The notes under the pieces are model-generated. The model worked only from the letters and a program-made list of their open reading frames with translations, did no database searches and had not been told where the DNA came from. Source: Dokdonella_A sp963758365 (GTDB taxonomy: Bacteria; Pseudomonadota; Gammaproteobacteria; Xanthomonadales; Rhodanobacteraceae). Taken from it: a DNA stretch of 64,000 nucleotides. The stretch spans positions 1,922,001 through 1,986,000 of the forward strand of contig CAVWVB010000001.1 of NCBI GenBank assembly GCA_963758365.1, given 5' to 3'. The translations under genes were made by a program, and so were the position numbers. Shown here one piece after another: positions 52,501 to 62,542 of the stretch; positions within the stretch are counted from its first letter, which is position 1, and each line of letters opens with the position of its first letter.

Positions 52501-53661
52501 ATGACCAGCACGCCGTACCAGACCGATCCCAGCGACGCCGCACCCGCCGTGCAGGCACCGGCAGCAGCGACCGTCGGCGAAATACTCGGCAGCGTCCATA
52601 CGAGCAATTTCCCCGACCTGCTGCGCAAGGTCGGCGGCTGCCTCGTGATCAGTACCTACCAGGCAGGCAAACTCGTGATCCTGCGTCCCGACGGGAACAC
52701 GATCAACACGCATTTCCGCAACTTTACCCGGCCGATGGGGATGGCCGCGGACGGCGAACGGCTCGCGCTCGGTGCGCACATCGAAATCGTCGAGTTCCGC
52801 AACATGCCGGCGGTGGCCAAACGCCTGCAGGACCCGCCGCGCCACGACGCGGTCTATATGGCCCGCCGCGGACACATCACCGGTGCGATCGACATCCATG
52901 AGATGGCCTGGGACAAGCACGGCGACCTGTGGTTCGTGAATACGCTGTTTTCGTGTCTGTGCACGCTGGATACGAAATCGAGCTTCGTTCCGCGCTGGCG
53001 CCCGCGCTTCGTCAAGAGCTACGCTCCGGAGGACCGCTGCCATCTGAACGGTCTCGCGATGCGCGACGGGCGGCCCCGCTATCTGACCGCTCTCGGCGAG
53101 ACCGACCTGCCGCAGGGCTGGCGTGCGAACAAGCGCGATGGCGGCCTGCTGATCGACATGGCGACCGACAAAGTCATTGCGCGCGGTCTTTCGATGCCGC
53201 ATTCGCCGCGCTGGTACGACGACCGCCTGTGGGTGCTCGAGTCCGGCCGCGGCGCGCTGGTCACGATCGATCCGAAGACCGGGGCCAGGCAGGACGTGGC
53301 ACGAGTGCCGGGCTTCGCACGCGGACTCGACTTCATCGGCCCGGTCGCGTTCATCGGGCTGTCCCAGTTGCGCGAGACCAACGCATTTACGGATATCGAG
53401 ATCACCGAGGACAATACCGACCGCCAGAGCGGTGTCTGGGCCGTGCACATCGGCACCGGCAACACGATCGGCCTGCTCAAGTTCACCGGCGGCGTGCAGG
53501 AAATTTTCGCGGTGCAGGCGCTCGCGGGCGTGCTGTTCCCGGAAATCATTCACGAAGGCGAACAGCTGGCGACGTCCTATGCGCTGCCGGACGAGGCATT
53601 GCGCGAAGTGCGCTTCTCGCCCGCGCCGGTGCCCGCACCCGCGGATGCACCGCCCGCGTAG
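52501..53661 (+). CDS. TIGR03032 family protein (propeller-like)
   Basis: 386 residues from ATG 52501; a start at 52465 is possible since neither has a clear ribosome site. The family is recognised by VHTSNFPDLLRKVGGCLVIS, TYQAGKLVIL, HLNGLAMRDGRP, GLSMPHSPRW, WVLESGRGALV and GLDFIGPVAFIGLSQLRE. These proteins form beta-propeller-like folds of unknown role, often beside TPR or glycan genes. The C-terminus is Pro/Ala-rich. Cytoplasmic as judged by lack of signal peptide. Confidence 0.88.
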   Translation: MTSTPYQTDPSDAAPAVQAPAAATVGEILGSVHTSNFPDLLRKVGGCLVISTYQAGKLVILRPDGNTINTHFRNFTRPMGMAADGERLALGAHIEIVEFRNMPAVAKRLQDPPRHDAVYMARRGHITGAIDIHEMAWDKHGDLWFVNTLFSCLCTLDTKSSFVPRWRPRFVKSYAPEDRCHLNGLAMRDGRPRYLTALGETDLPQGWRANKRDGGLLIDMATDKVIARGLSMPHSPRWYDDRLWVLESGRGALVTIDPKTGARQDVARVPGFARGLDFIGPVAFIGLSQLRETNAFTDIEITEDNTDRQSGVWAVHIGTGNTIGLLKFTGGVQEIFAVQALAGVLFPEIIHEGEQLATSYALPDEALREVRFSPAPVPAPADAPPA

Positions 53662-53943
53662 GAGCGCGGTCGCGGCCGGCAGCGGAAGTCGGTATGCCTG
53701 GCTCGTGTCGTGCGAGGATCGCGCCCGCGTGTGCCGCACTCGTCAAGCAGGTCGAATGCGACCGTCCGGCGTGTGCGGCCGGTCCCTGCATATCCATGTC
53801 GTTCACAATGCATGTGCATGATCCGTGTTCCACTCTGCCGGCAAAGCGGAGGAACCGAGCTTGATCCGTGCCAGCGCTCCGACAGCGATGCAGCATCGCG
53901 GCCGCACCGGCGATGCGCTTGCGTGCCTGCGGGAGCGGTCGCG

Positions 53944-56202
53944 ATGACCCGACTCAGCGTGCCTTTCGAGATTCCCGGCTACCGGATCGTTCGCCGCATC
54001 GGACTCGGCGGCATGGCGACGGTTTACATGGCCATCCAGGAGTCGCTGTCGCGCCCGGTCGCGGTCAAGGTACTCGCGAGGGCCCGCGCGGTCAGCAAGG
54101 AACTCGTGACCCGCTTCGAGAACGAGGCGCGCGTGATCGCGCGGCTCGAGCATCCGCACATCGTGAGCATCTTCGATGTCGGGCAAACGTCGGACGGACG
54201 CATCTATTACACGATGCCGTACATGCCCAATGGCGATCTTTCGTCGCGCAGCCTGCGCGACGATCCCGTGCGCGTGCTTTCGATCATCCATGCGCTCGCG
54301 GCAGCGCTCCAAAGCGCCCACGACCAGGGCGTGATCCATCGCGACGTCAAGCCGGAGAACGTTCTGTTCGACTCGCAGGACCGGCCGATGCTTGCCGATT
54401 TCGGCATCGCACTCAGCGAGACCCAGTCGGCGCGCGTGACGCGCGAAGGCGCGACGGTCGGGTCGTCCGGCTACATGAGTCCGGAACAGGCGCGTGGCGA
54501 GGCGCTCGATGCGCGCTCCGACCTGTACAGCCTCGGCGTAGTCTGCTACGAGCTGCTGACCGGCGAACTGCCGTTTCAGGGCAATGATGCGCTTGCGATC
54601 GCGCTGGCTCATATCGAAAAACCGGTGCCGCGCCTGCCGCTGACGCGACGGGTCTGGCAACCGTTCATCGACAAGGCCCTGGCCAAGCAGCCGGGCCGCC
54701 GCTTCCAGAGCGCCGAGGAGATGCTCGCGGCACTGGATCTGCTCGGACGGCGCCAGGGTGCGCCGTCGGACTACGGCCTGCGTGCGTGGTGGTCGATCGC
54801 GCTCGAGCGGCTGGTTGCGGTCCCGCGCCGACGTCGCGCGCTCGCTCTGGTCGCGGTTCTCGCGCTCCTGCTCGCCGGTCTGCTCGCCCTGCTGCCGCAG
54901 AAACCGGAGCGCGCCGCAGCGCCGGCGCCTCACCCAGCCGCGCGCGCCGCGTCGGCCGCCACGCCGCCGCCGCTGGCGGAGACGTCGGCGGCTGCCCCGC
55001 AGACGTCGCCTGCGCCGCCGGCCGCGATCACGATGCGCTCGCAGCAGTTGCAGCGCGCCGGCGACCTGGTCTCGATCGGCCACCTGGTGACTCCGCCCGG
55101 CGCCAATGCCGCTGACCAGTATCTGGCCGTGCTTGCCGCGGAGCCGGGCCAGCGCGATGCGAGCAAGGGCATCGGCCGCATCCTCGGCCTGCTGTCACGG
55201 CGCGCGGTCAAGGCGATCGCAGCCGGTTCCGCAGAGTCCGCGATCGAACCGATCATGCAGGCGCAAGTGCTCGCCGAAAAGGCGTCGCTGCGTCGCGGGG
55301 CCGCATTCGATGCGTTCGTCGCGCCGATCCATCAGGTCGTGGAGGAGATTCGCGGCAGCCACCACGACCTGTTCGACACGAGCGCACTCGTGAGCCTGGA
55401 ACCGCTGCTGCCTGCACTCGCGAAGATCGATCCGAAACAGGCGGCGGCGATCTCGGCGGAGCTCGATCACGTATCCGGCCTGTTGCGGACCGGCGGCAGG
55501 TTTCGTGATCCGGACGGTCCGGAGATGGTACTCGTGACCGCGAATGCTGCCGGCACGGGGGGGCCGGGCCATGCATTTGCAATCGCCGTGGACGAAGTCA
55601 CGCGTGGCGACTATGCGCGCTTCGCCGGAGCCCGCAGGCGTGAGTCGGCGCGCTGTCGCGCTTCACAAAGCCTGCTCGCACGGCTCACCCGTCTGCAGTG
55701 GCGGAACCCGGATTTCGCGCAGGGCGAGGATCATCCCGTGGTCTGCGTGAGCTGGGACGACGCCAATGCCTATGCGAGCTGGCTCAGCACGCGCACCGGC
55801 GCCCGGTATCGCCTGCCAAATGATGCCGAGTGGCTGTTCGCGGCGCGCAAAGCGGGCGCCGGTACGCGCTGTGGCGTCTCGAACATCGGCGCCCACGCGC
55901 GCGACCCCGCGCACTGCGATGATGCGTTCGCGCAGACTTCTCCAGTGGGCCGGTTCCCGCCCACGCCGCCCGGGCTGCACGACATCTCGGGCAATGTCAG
56001 CGAATGGACCAATCCCTGCGCGCAACCGGCCAAAGCGCCGACCGCATGCACGCGCCACACCTTTCGCGGCCTGTCCTGGCAGGACGATGATGACCAGTCC
56101 AACCTGATCCGCAGCGATGGCGCAGACGCCGACGTGGGATACGCGAATGTCGGCTTCCGCGTCGTTCGCGACGTGCCCGCAGCGAACGGAGTGCACCCGT
56201 AG
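53944..56202 (+). CDS. Membrane Ser/Thr protein kinase with C-terminal FGE/sulfatase-modifying domain
   Basis: 752 residues from ATG 53944 (GGGAG about 9 nt upstream). Kinase domain about 10-270 with a complete catalytic set: IGLGGMATVY, VAVKVL, HRDVKPEN, DFG and GYMSPEQA. A single membrane helix follows at about 298-318 (ALALVAVLALLLAGLLALL), then an Ala/Pro linker. The C-terminal ~230 residues form an FGE/SUMF1-like domain (GPEMVLVTANA, VTRGDYARFAG, PVVCVSWDDANAYASWLSTR, RLPNDAEWLFAARKAG, NVSEWTNPC, FRVVRD). In such fusions it is usually a lectin-like or scaffold domain outside the cell rather than an oxidase. Substrate unknown; no partner gene adjacent. Confidence 0.9.
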   Translation: MTRLSVPFEIPGYRIVRRIGLGGMATVYMAIQESLSRPVAVKVLARARAVSKELVTRFENEARVIARLEHPHIVSIFDVGQTSDGRIYYTMPYMPNGDLSSRSLRDDPVRVLSIIHALAAALQSAHDQGVIHRDVKPENVLFDSQDRPMLADFGIALSETQSARVTREGATVGSSGYMSPEQARGEALDARSDLYSLGVVCYELLTGELPFQGNDALAIALAHIEKPVPRLPLTRRVWQPFIDKALAKQPGRRFQSAEEMLAALDLLGRRQGAPSDYGLRAWWSIALERLVAVPRRRRALALVAVLALLLAGLLALLPQKPERAAAPAPHPAARAASAATPPPLAETSAAAPQTSPAPPAAITMRSQQLQRAGDLVSIGHLVTPPGANAADQYLAVLAAEPGQRDASKGIGRILGLLSRRAVKAIAAGSAESAIEPIMQAQVLAEKASLRRGAAFDAFVAPIHQVVEEIRGSHHDLFDTSALVSLEPLLPALAKIDPKQAAAISAELDHVSGLLRTGGRFRDPDGPEMVLVTANAAGTGGPGHAFAIAVDEVTRGDYARFAGARRRESARCRASQSLLARLTRLQWRNPDFAQGEDHPVVCVSWDDANAYASWLSTRTGARYRLPNDAEWLFAARKAGAGTRCGVSNIGAHARDPAHCDDAFAQTSPVGRFPPTPPGLHDISGNVSEWTNPCAQPAKAPTACTRHTFRGLSWQDDDDQSNLIRSDGADADVGYANVGFRVVRDVPAANGVHP

Positions 56203-56481
56203 ACTGCGACACTCGTTTCGGAATGTCTCGGCCGATGTCGAGGCGATGGCCTCGTGGTTCACTCGATCCGAGGCAGCGACCATTGACCTCGCTTCGACCC
56301 GGCATATTCAGCATCGCGATCCACGGCGCCACCGACCGAAGCAGGCATTGCAGTTCTCCCGCCTGCGCGCCGGGGCGCGTTCGCAGCCCCGCCACGCTGC
56401 GGGACTGATCGCGGGGATGCGATACTTGCGCTGCGCGCGGTCTTGATCGCGCAAACCATGCCCTGTCCGACCGAACCTCCC

Positions 56482-57144
56482 ATGCGCCCCCTGTATGTCC
56501 AGCGCTATCTGATCACCGGCCTGCTCACGTTCATTCCGATCTGGCTGACGTGGACCGTATTCCGGTCGATCTTCTCGCTGCTCTCCGAAGTCAACCTGCC
56601 CTGGGTGGCTGCGCTGTTCGACGCTTTTCCGAGCACACTGGCGCCGGTTCGGCAGAACTGGCTGATCTCGCTGTTCGCATTCGTCGTGACCCTGGTCACG
56701 CTCTATGCGATGGGTTTCGCCGCGAGCCGCGTGTTCGGACAGCGCCTGCTCGGCGCGTTCGAGCGCGTCATCGAACACATCCCGATCGCGCACAGCATCT
56801 ACGGCGGCGCCAAGAAGCTCATGAGCATGCTGCAGACCAAGCCGGGCGGGACCCAGCGCGTCGTGCTGATCGATTTTCCGTCGCCAGAACTCAAGTCGCT
56901 CGGCTTCGTCACGCGTGTGTTCCGCGATGCGGCCGGAGTCGAACTCGCTGCGGTGTACGTGCCGACGACACCGAATCCGACCGGCGGATACCTCGAAATC
57001 GTGCCGGTCGAGCGCCTCGTCGCGACCGACTGGAGCGTCGACCAGGCGATGGCGTTCATCCTCTCCGCAGGCGCAGCGGGGCCGGACACGCTGCCGTTCG
57101 CGATCGAGCGTGCGGCAGCGCGGGCGCCGTCTGCAACGCGTTGA
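56482..57144 (+). CDS. DUF502 family membrane protein
   Basis: 220 residues from ATG 56482; ATG at 56458 or TTG at 56443 are alternatives. Two membrane helices lie near the N-terminus (YLITGLLTFIPIWLTWTVF and LISLFAFVVTLVTLYAMGF), then HIPIAHSIYGGAKKLMSML, the family hallmark, VVLIDFPSPELKSLGFVT, and VPTTPNPTGGYLEIVP. DUF502 proteins are widespread inner-membrane proteins of unknown function, some linked to envelope stability. No clear operon partner. A short GCCGAC-AAG-GTCGGC hairpin stands about 45 nt downstream. Confidence 0.9.
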   Translation: MRPLYVQRYLITGLLTFIPIWLTWTVFRSIFSLLSEVNLPWVAALFDAFPSTLAPVRQNWLISLFAFVVTLVTLYAMGFAASRVFGQRLLGAFERVIEHIPIAHSIYGGAKKLMSMLQTKPGGTQRVVLIDFPSPELKSLGFVTRVFRDAAGVELAAVYVPTTPNPTGGYLEIVPVERLVATDWSVDQAMAFILSAGAAGPDTLPFAIERAAARAPSATR

Positions 57145-57409
57145 TGACGCGCACTACCGCGCGCTCCTGCGTTTCGTGGCCCTGCTGCGGTAGCCGACAA
57201 GGTCGGCGAGAGCCGGCAGATCAGGCGCGGGAATGACCTTCGACACTGGGAAGGACGCGCTGGAATCCCTAGCGTTACCGGTCATTTTCACCGGCGATCA
57301 AGCGCGTACTCGAACGGCGGCCGGTTGCCGAGCGGTGCGAGCAGGCGCCGTGCCCGTCCACTTTCGCCGCCCGACCGGGCGGTCAACACCTGAAATGGAG
57401 CTACCCGTC

Positions 57410-59446
57410 ATGCGGAATCCCCCTATCCGATGCCTCGCGTTCGCCATCTGCGCGGCGCTGTCCACGACCGCGATCGGCGCGGCGCAGCCCGCATTCGACG
57501 TCAAGGACCTCGATACGAAGATCAATGCCTGCGCCGATTTCAACGGATTCGTCAACGCGAAATGGGTTGCCGCGAATCCGATTCCGGCCGACCGAACCCG
57601 CTGGGGCGCGTTCGACGAGCTGCGCGAGCACAGTCTGGACACCCAGCGCGAGATCGCCGAGGCGGCCGCACGCGCTGCCGACAAGGCCCAGCCCGGATCG
57701 ATCGAACAGAAGATCGGCTGGTTCTACCGCTCGGGAATGGCCGAGGGCGCAGTCGAAAAGGCCGGCGATGGGCCGATCAAGCCGGAACTTGCGAAAATCG
57801 ATGCGCTCAAGTCCAAGCCCGATATCGAGGGCTATCTCAACGACAGTTTTGCGCGCGGCCAAGGCAGCCTGTTCGCGGTCGGTCCGAGTGCCGACTTCAA
57901 GAATTCCAAGATGCAGATCGCCTACGCGTTCCAGGGTGGACTCGGACTGCCCACGCCCGACTACTACGACAAGCCCGACTACGCGAAACTGCGCACGGCC
58001 TATCAGGCCCATATTGCAAAGATGCTCGAGCTTGCCGGCTGGACCGCGACGGAGGCCGCGCCGGCGGCGCAACATGTACTCGCGTTCGAAACCCGTCTGG
58101 CCAAGGCGTCGATCCCGCCCGTGGAGCTGCGCAAGCCCGAAAACCAGTATCACTTCGTGACCCTGGCCGAAGCCGACAAGGCGACTCCGAACTTCTCGTG
58201 GTCGAAGTTCTTCGTGGCCCAGAACGCGGATATCCGCGACGGCTTCTCGCTCTCCCAGCCCGCATTTTTCGCCGAGGTCGACAAGATGCTCGGCGACGTG
58301 CCGGTCGACCAATGGCGCGCCTATCTGCGCTTCCATGCGATCGACTCCGCGGCACCATACCTGTCCAAGCCATTCGCACAGGAGAGCTTCGAGTTCTACA
58401 AGAAGACGCTCAACGGACAGAAGGAGCAGGAGCCGCGCTGGAAGCGCGTGCTCGGCGCGGTCAACGAGACCATGGGCATGGCACTTGGCGAGTTGTACGT
58501 GGCCAAGGCGTTTCCGCCGGAATCCAAGGCGCGCGCGCTCGAGCTCGTACACAACGTCAGCGCCGCGCTCAAGGCACGCATCGAAAAACTCGACTGGATG
58601 AGCGATGCGACCAAGCAGAAGGCGCTCGAGAAATGGGCGACGTTCCTGCCCAAGATCGGCTACCCCGACAAGTGGCGCGACTGGTCGGGCGTGACCATCG
58701 AGCCGGACAATTATTATGGCAACGTGGTCGCCGCGACGAAGTTCGACTACGCCTATGAAATGGCGAAGGTCGGCAAGCCGACCGATCGCCTCGAATGGGG
58801 CATGACGCCGCAGACCGTCAATGCCTACTACAACCCGACCGACAACACGATCAATTTTCCCGCAGCGATCCTGCAGCCGCCGTTCTTCGACGCCAAGGCG
58901 GATGACGCAATCAACTACGGTGGCATCGGTGCGGTGATCGGTCACGAAGCCACGCATGGCTACGACGACCAGGGCAGTCAGTTCGATGCGCAGGGCAACA
59001 ACACCAACTGGTGGACCAAGGACGATCGCGAGAAATTCGATGCGCGCACGGCGCGTCTCGTCGCCCAGTTCAATGCGTACGAGCCGCTGCCGGGCAAGCA
59101 CGTGAACGGCCAGCTCACCCTCGGCGAGAACATCGCCGACCTCGGCGGACTCAACGTCGCCTACGATGCGTTGCAGATGGCGCTCAAGACGAATCCGGCC
59201 GAGGCGAAGGAAAAGATCGACGGCTATACCGAGGACCAGCGGTTCTTCCTCAACTTCGCGCGGATCTGGCGCGGCAGCACACGACCGGAACGACAGGCGG
59301 TCCTGCTCAACGCAGACCCGCACTCTCCGCCGCAGTTCCGCGCGATCGGCGCGCCGTCGAACATGCCGGCATTTGCACAGGCGTTCGAGTGCAAGGCCGC
59401 TTCCGCAATGGTGCGCGGCGCCGACAAGCAGGTGAAGATCTGGTAG
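57410..59446 (+). CDS. M13 family metallopeptidase (neprilysin/PepO-like), exported
   Basis: 678 residues from ATG 57410 (GGAG 9 nt upstream). Signal peptide about 1-25 (STTAIGAA). Zinc site: GHEATHGYDD (His512, Glu513, His516) with third ligand Glu573 in LGENIADLGG. NAYYNPTDNTINFPA is the substrate-binding strand, and the C-terminal CKAASAM and VKIW ends are family marks. It hydrolyses oligopeptides in the periplasm. A terminator lies immediately after. Confidence 0.95.
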   Translation: MRNPPIRCLAFAICAALSTTAIGAAQPAFDVKDLDTKINACADFNGFVNAKWVAANPIPADRTRWGAFDELREHSLDTQREIAEAAARAADKAQPGSIEQKIGWFYRSGMAEGAVEKAGDGPIKPELAKIDALKSKPDIEGYLNDSFARGQGSLFAVGPSADFKNSKMQIAYAFQGGLGLPTPDYYDKPDYAKLRTAYQAHIAKMLELAGWTATEAAPAAQHVLAFETRLAKASIPPVELRKPENQYHFVTLAEADKATPNFSWSKFFVAQNADIRDGFSLSQPAFFAEVDKMLGDVPVDQWRAYLRFHAIDSAAPYLSKPFAQESFEFYKKTLNGQKEQEPRWKRVLGAVNETMGMALGELYVAKAFPPESKARALELVHNVSAALKARIEKLDWMSDATKQKALEKWATFLPKIGYPDKWRDWSGVTIEPDNYYGNVVAATKFDYAYEMAKVGKPTDRLEWGMTPQTVNAYYNPTDNTINFPAAILQPPFFDAKADDAINYGGIGAVIGHEATHGYDDQGSQFDAQGNNTNWWTKDDREKFDARTARLVAQFNAYEPLPGKHVNGQLTLGENIADLGGLNVAYDALQMALKTNPAEAKEKIDGYTEDQRFFLNFARIWRGSTRPERQAVLLNADPHSPPQFRAIGAPSNMPAFAQAFECKAASAMVRGADKQVKIW

Positions 59447-59471
59447 GCGGTCCGCCCGTATCACCCGCAAG

Positions 59472-59497
59472 ACGGCGCCTCTGCAGGCGCCGTTTTT
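59472..59497 (+). terminator. Rho-independent terminator of the M13 peptidase gene
   Basis: ACGGCGCCT, loop CTGC, AGGCGCCGT forms a 9-bp stem followed by a run of T, about 25 nt after the stop codon. Confidence 0.9.
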
Positions 59498-59577
59498 CGT
59501 TGCAGGCAAAGGCGCACGATACGCGCCCGGCGCTGCGGCCACGACGGCTCGATCGATCTGTCGCGCACGCCACTGCT

Positions 59578-59605
59578 TTGCGCATGCGCCGCGACAGCGG
59601 ATAAT
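59578..59605 (+). promoter_or_regulatory. Candidate promoter of rapA
   Basis: TTGCGC and GATAAT are separated by 16 bp; the ATG of rapA is 27 nt downstream. No other promoter-like sequence lies between the M13 terminator and rapA. Confidence 0.4.
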
Positions 59606-59631
59606 CCACGCCCGCCTTCACGCGTCGCGCC

Positions 59632-62478
59632 ATGGTCTTCGTTCCCGGACAACGCTGGATCTCGAACGCCGAACCCGAACTGGGCCTGGGAACCGTGGTT
59701 CGCCTCGAGGGACGCACCGTGCAGGTCCTGTTCGCGACCGCGGGTGTCCTGCGACACTACGCGACGCATGCCGCTCCGCTGACCCGCGCGCTGTTCCGCA
59801 TTGGTCAGACCGTTGCCGGACAGAACCAGAGTTTCATCGTCGAGCGGGTCAGCGAAGCGCAGGGATTGCTTGTCTACCATGGCGGCAAGGGCAATCTTCC
59901 CGAGGCCGAACTGGACGATTCGCAACCGATCTCGCGTGCGGACGAGCGCTTGCTGTCCGCACGCGTCGACGCGCCGGACCGGTTCGATTTCCGCCACCAG
60001 GCCCTGCAGCGAAGAGCCGCTGCTATGCGTTCGCCGGTCTGGGGACTGGCCGCAGCGCGCATCGATCCGATTCCACACCAGTTGCGCGTCGCGGGTATCG
60101 TCGCGCGACGCCGGCCCCCACGTGCGCTGCTCGCCGACGAGGTCGGTCTCGGCAAGACCATCGAGGCCGGAATGATCATCGCGCGACTGCTCGCCGCTGG
60201 CCGCGTGGCACGCGTCCTCGTGCTGGTGCCGGCCAGTCTCACCTGCCAGTGGTTCGTCGAGCTGCTGCGTCGCTTCAACCTGCCGTTCGCGATGTTCGAC
60301 GAGGTGCGCTGCGAAGCGATCGAGGTCGGCGATGCATCTCGCAATCCATTCGAGGACGAGCAAGGCGTGATCGCCGACATCGGATGGCTTGCCGAAGACG
60401 CCCGTCGCACGCAGCAGGTCGTCTCGGCACCGTGGGACCTGGTCGTCGTGGACGAGGCGCATCATCTTGAATGGACCGCGCAGGACACCAGCCCGGCCTA
60501 TGCGCTGGTCGAGCAGCTCTCCGCGCGCGCGCCCGGATTGATCCTGCTTACGGCGACGCCGCAGCAACTCGGTCGCAGCGGCCACTTCGCGCGTCTGCGT
60601 CTGCTCGATCCGGCGCGCTACACCGATCTCGAAGCCTTCGAGGCCGAAGCGGACGGCTATGTGCGCCTGTCTGCGATCGCCACGCAGGTCGCCGATGCGA
60701 GCGCGCTGGACGATGCCGAACGCGCGCATCTGATCGCGCGCTTCGCCCGTGACACCGAACTGCTCGCGCTGATCGAATGCTACGACGCCGACCCTTCCGC
60801 AAACAGTACCGTCCTGCTCGACGCGCTGATCGACCGTCATGGCACGGGCCGCGTGATGTTCCGCAACCGCCGCGCCCGGATCGGCGGCTTTCCGCAGCGC
60901 GTTGCCGCGATCGCGATGCCGGATGGCCGCGAGCTCGATGATCGGCAGCGCCAGCATCTTCTGGCCGAGTTCCATGCGGATGCGCAGGTCCATCCCCCGG
61001 GCGGCGAGCTCGACTACGCGCAGGACCCGCGCCTGCCCTGGCTGATCGACCTGATTGCCGGCCTGCCTGCCAAAAAGCTGTTGTTGATCTGCCGTACGCA
61101 GGCCAAGGTCCTCGCGCTCGAGGAGGCATTGCGCACCCGGATCGGAATCAAGCTCGCACGCTTTCACGAGGGCATGAGCATCGTGCAGCGCGATCGCAAT
61201 GCAGCCTGGTTCGCCGAACCCGACGGCGCACACTTGCTGCTGTGCTCGGAGATCGGTTCGGAGGGCCGCAATTTCCAGTTCGCACACCACCTGGTGCTCT
61301 GGGACCTGCCGCTCGACCCGGACCTGCTCGAGCAGCGCATCGGGCGCCTCGACCGCATCGGTCAACGCGATGACATCATGATCCATGCCGCCGCATTCAG
61401 CGGCACCGCACAGCATGCCCTCCTGCGCTGGTACCACGAAGGACTCGACGCACTGCGCACGAGTCCATCCGATGGCCGGGAGATCCTGCGCCGCTATCGC
61501 GCGCGACTGCTGCGCGATGCCGAGCGTCATGCGCTTGGCGGCGAGGCCCGGGATGTCGAAATCGACGCGCTGATCGGCGAGACCGCTGCGACCCATCGCG
61601 AACTGTCTGCTCTCATGCAGGGGGGACGTGATCATCTGCTCGAACTGGCGACCGAGCGCCATGGACGCGAACTTGCGCTCGTCGAAGAGATGCATGCCCA
61701 GGATGCCGATGCCGGGTGCGACGAGTTCGTGCTCACGCTGTTCGAGCAGTTCGGTATCGACAGCGAGGAAACGACGCCGCGCTGCGTCGTGCTCGACCCG
61801 GAGTACCTGAGCACCGATGGGTTTCCGGGGCTCAAGGACGGCCCGCAGCAGGTCACGTTCGACCGCGACATGGCGCTCGCACGCGAGGACCTGCCGCTGC
61901 TCAGACTCGATCATCCGCTCGTTGTCGGAGCGCTCGATCTGCTGCTCGAGAGCGAACACGGCAATGCCGCGATCCTGATCGACGCCGCGTTGCCTGCGCG
62001 CTCCGCGCTGCTCGAATGCGTGTTCGTTCTCGCCTGCGTCGCCGATCGCAAGCTGCACGTCGAACGCTACCTGCCGCCGTTGCCGCTGCGTGCCGTCGTC
62101 GACTCGCGTCTTGCTCCGCGTGGCGACTACATTCCCAATCCGACCAGCCTGTTTCGTGCCAGGGAGCAGCCTGTCGATGCGGCGCGTTATCGGCCGCTGC
62201 TTGCCCGACTCGTGCCGCCGATGCTGGCTGCTTGCGAAATGCAGGCGCGCGGGCTGGCGGCGAGGGAAATCGGCATCGCGCTCGACGCGGCGCAATACGA
62301 ACTCGAGGGCGAACGCGCACGCCTGACCGCGCTGGCCCAGGTCAATCCGTCGGTGCATGCAGAGGAAATCGACGCGATCACCGCCGAACTCGAGGCGCTG
62401 CGGCTGGCACTCGCCGGCGCCGCACCGCGCCTCGATGCGATCCGCTTCGTGTGCAGCGCGGACATCGCCGCACGCTAG
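59632..62478 (+). CDS. rapA: RNA polymerase-associated SWI2/SNF2 ATPase RapA
   Basis: 948 residues, close to the E. coli length of 968. An N-terminal pair of Tudor-like barrels (FVPGQRWISNAEPELGLG) leads into the helicase core: ADEVGLGKTIEAGMI (Walker A), VLVLVPASLTCQWFVELLRR, VVVDEAHHLEW (DEAH box), LLTATP, and the second lobe HEGMSIVQRDRNAAWF, EIGSEGRNFQFAHHLVL and RIGRLDRIGQR. It binds the core polymerase and helps recycle it after termination. It has its own promoter and no operon partner. Confidence 0.97.
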   Translation: MVFVPGQRWISNAEPELGLGTVVRLEGRTVQVLFATAGVLRHYATHAAPLTRALFRIGQTVAGQNQSFIVERVSEAQGLLVYHGGKGNLPEAELDDSQPISRADERLLSARVDAPDRFDFRHQALQRRAAAMRSPVWGLAAARIDPIPHQLRVAGIVARRRPPRALLADEVGLGKTIEAGMIIARLLAAGRVARVLVLVPASLTCQWFVELLRRFNLPFAMFDEVRCEAIEVGDASRNPFEDEQGVIADIGWLAEDARRTQQVVSAPWDLVVVDEAHHLEWTAQDTSPAYALVEQLSARAPGLILLTATPQQLGRSGHFARLRLLDPARYTDLEAFEAEADGYVRLSAIATQVADASALDDAERAHLIARFARDTELLALIECYDADPSANSTVLLDALIDRHGTGRVMFRNRRARIGGFPQRVAAIAMPDGRELDDRQRQHLLAEFHADAQVHPPGGELDYAQDPRLPWLIDLIAGLPAKKLLLICRTQAKVLALEEALRTRIGIKLARFHEGMSIVQRDRNAAWFAEPDGAHLLLCSEIGSEGRNFQFAHHLVLWDLPLDPDLLEQRIGRLDRIGQRDDIMIHAAAFSGTAQHALLRWYHEGLDALRTSPSDGREILRRYRARLLRDAERHALGGEARDVEIDALIGETAATHRELSALMQGGRDHLLELATERHGRELALVEEMHAQDADAGCDEFVLTLFEQFGIDSEETTPRCVVLDPEYLSTDGFPGLKDGPQQVTFDRDMALAREDLPLLRLDHPLVVGALDLLLESEHGNAAILIDAALPARSALLECVFVLACVADRKLHVERYLPPLPLRAVVDSRLAPRGDYIPNPTSLFRAREQPVDAARYRPLLARLVPPMLAACEMQARGLAAREIGIALDAAQYELEGERARLTALAQVNPSVHAEEIDAITAELEALRLALAGAAPRLDAIRFVCSADIAAR

Positions 62479-62542
62479 GCGGGCACAGCATCAGGCGGGG
62501 CAAGCGCGGCACACTCCAACGATGGTATCCCGCACTGCCCGC

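Noticed and set aside
59461..62358. A 965-codon open frame on the minus strand opposite rapA
   Set aside because: It is antisense to a well-supported gene in a GC-rich region where reverse-strand frames stay open by codon bias; its translation is Arg/Glu/Gln-rich low-complexity sequence without a recognisable domain.
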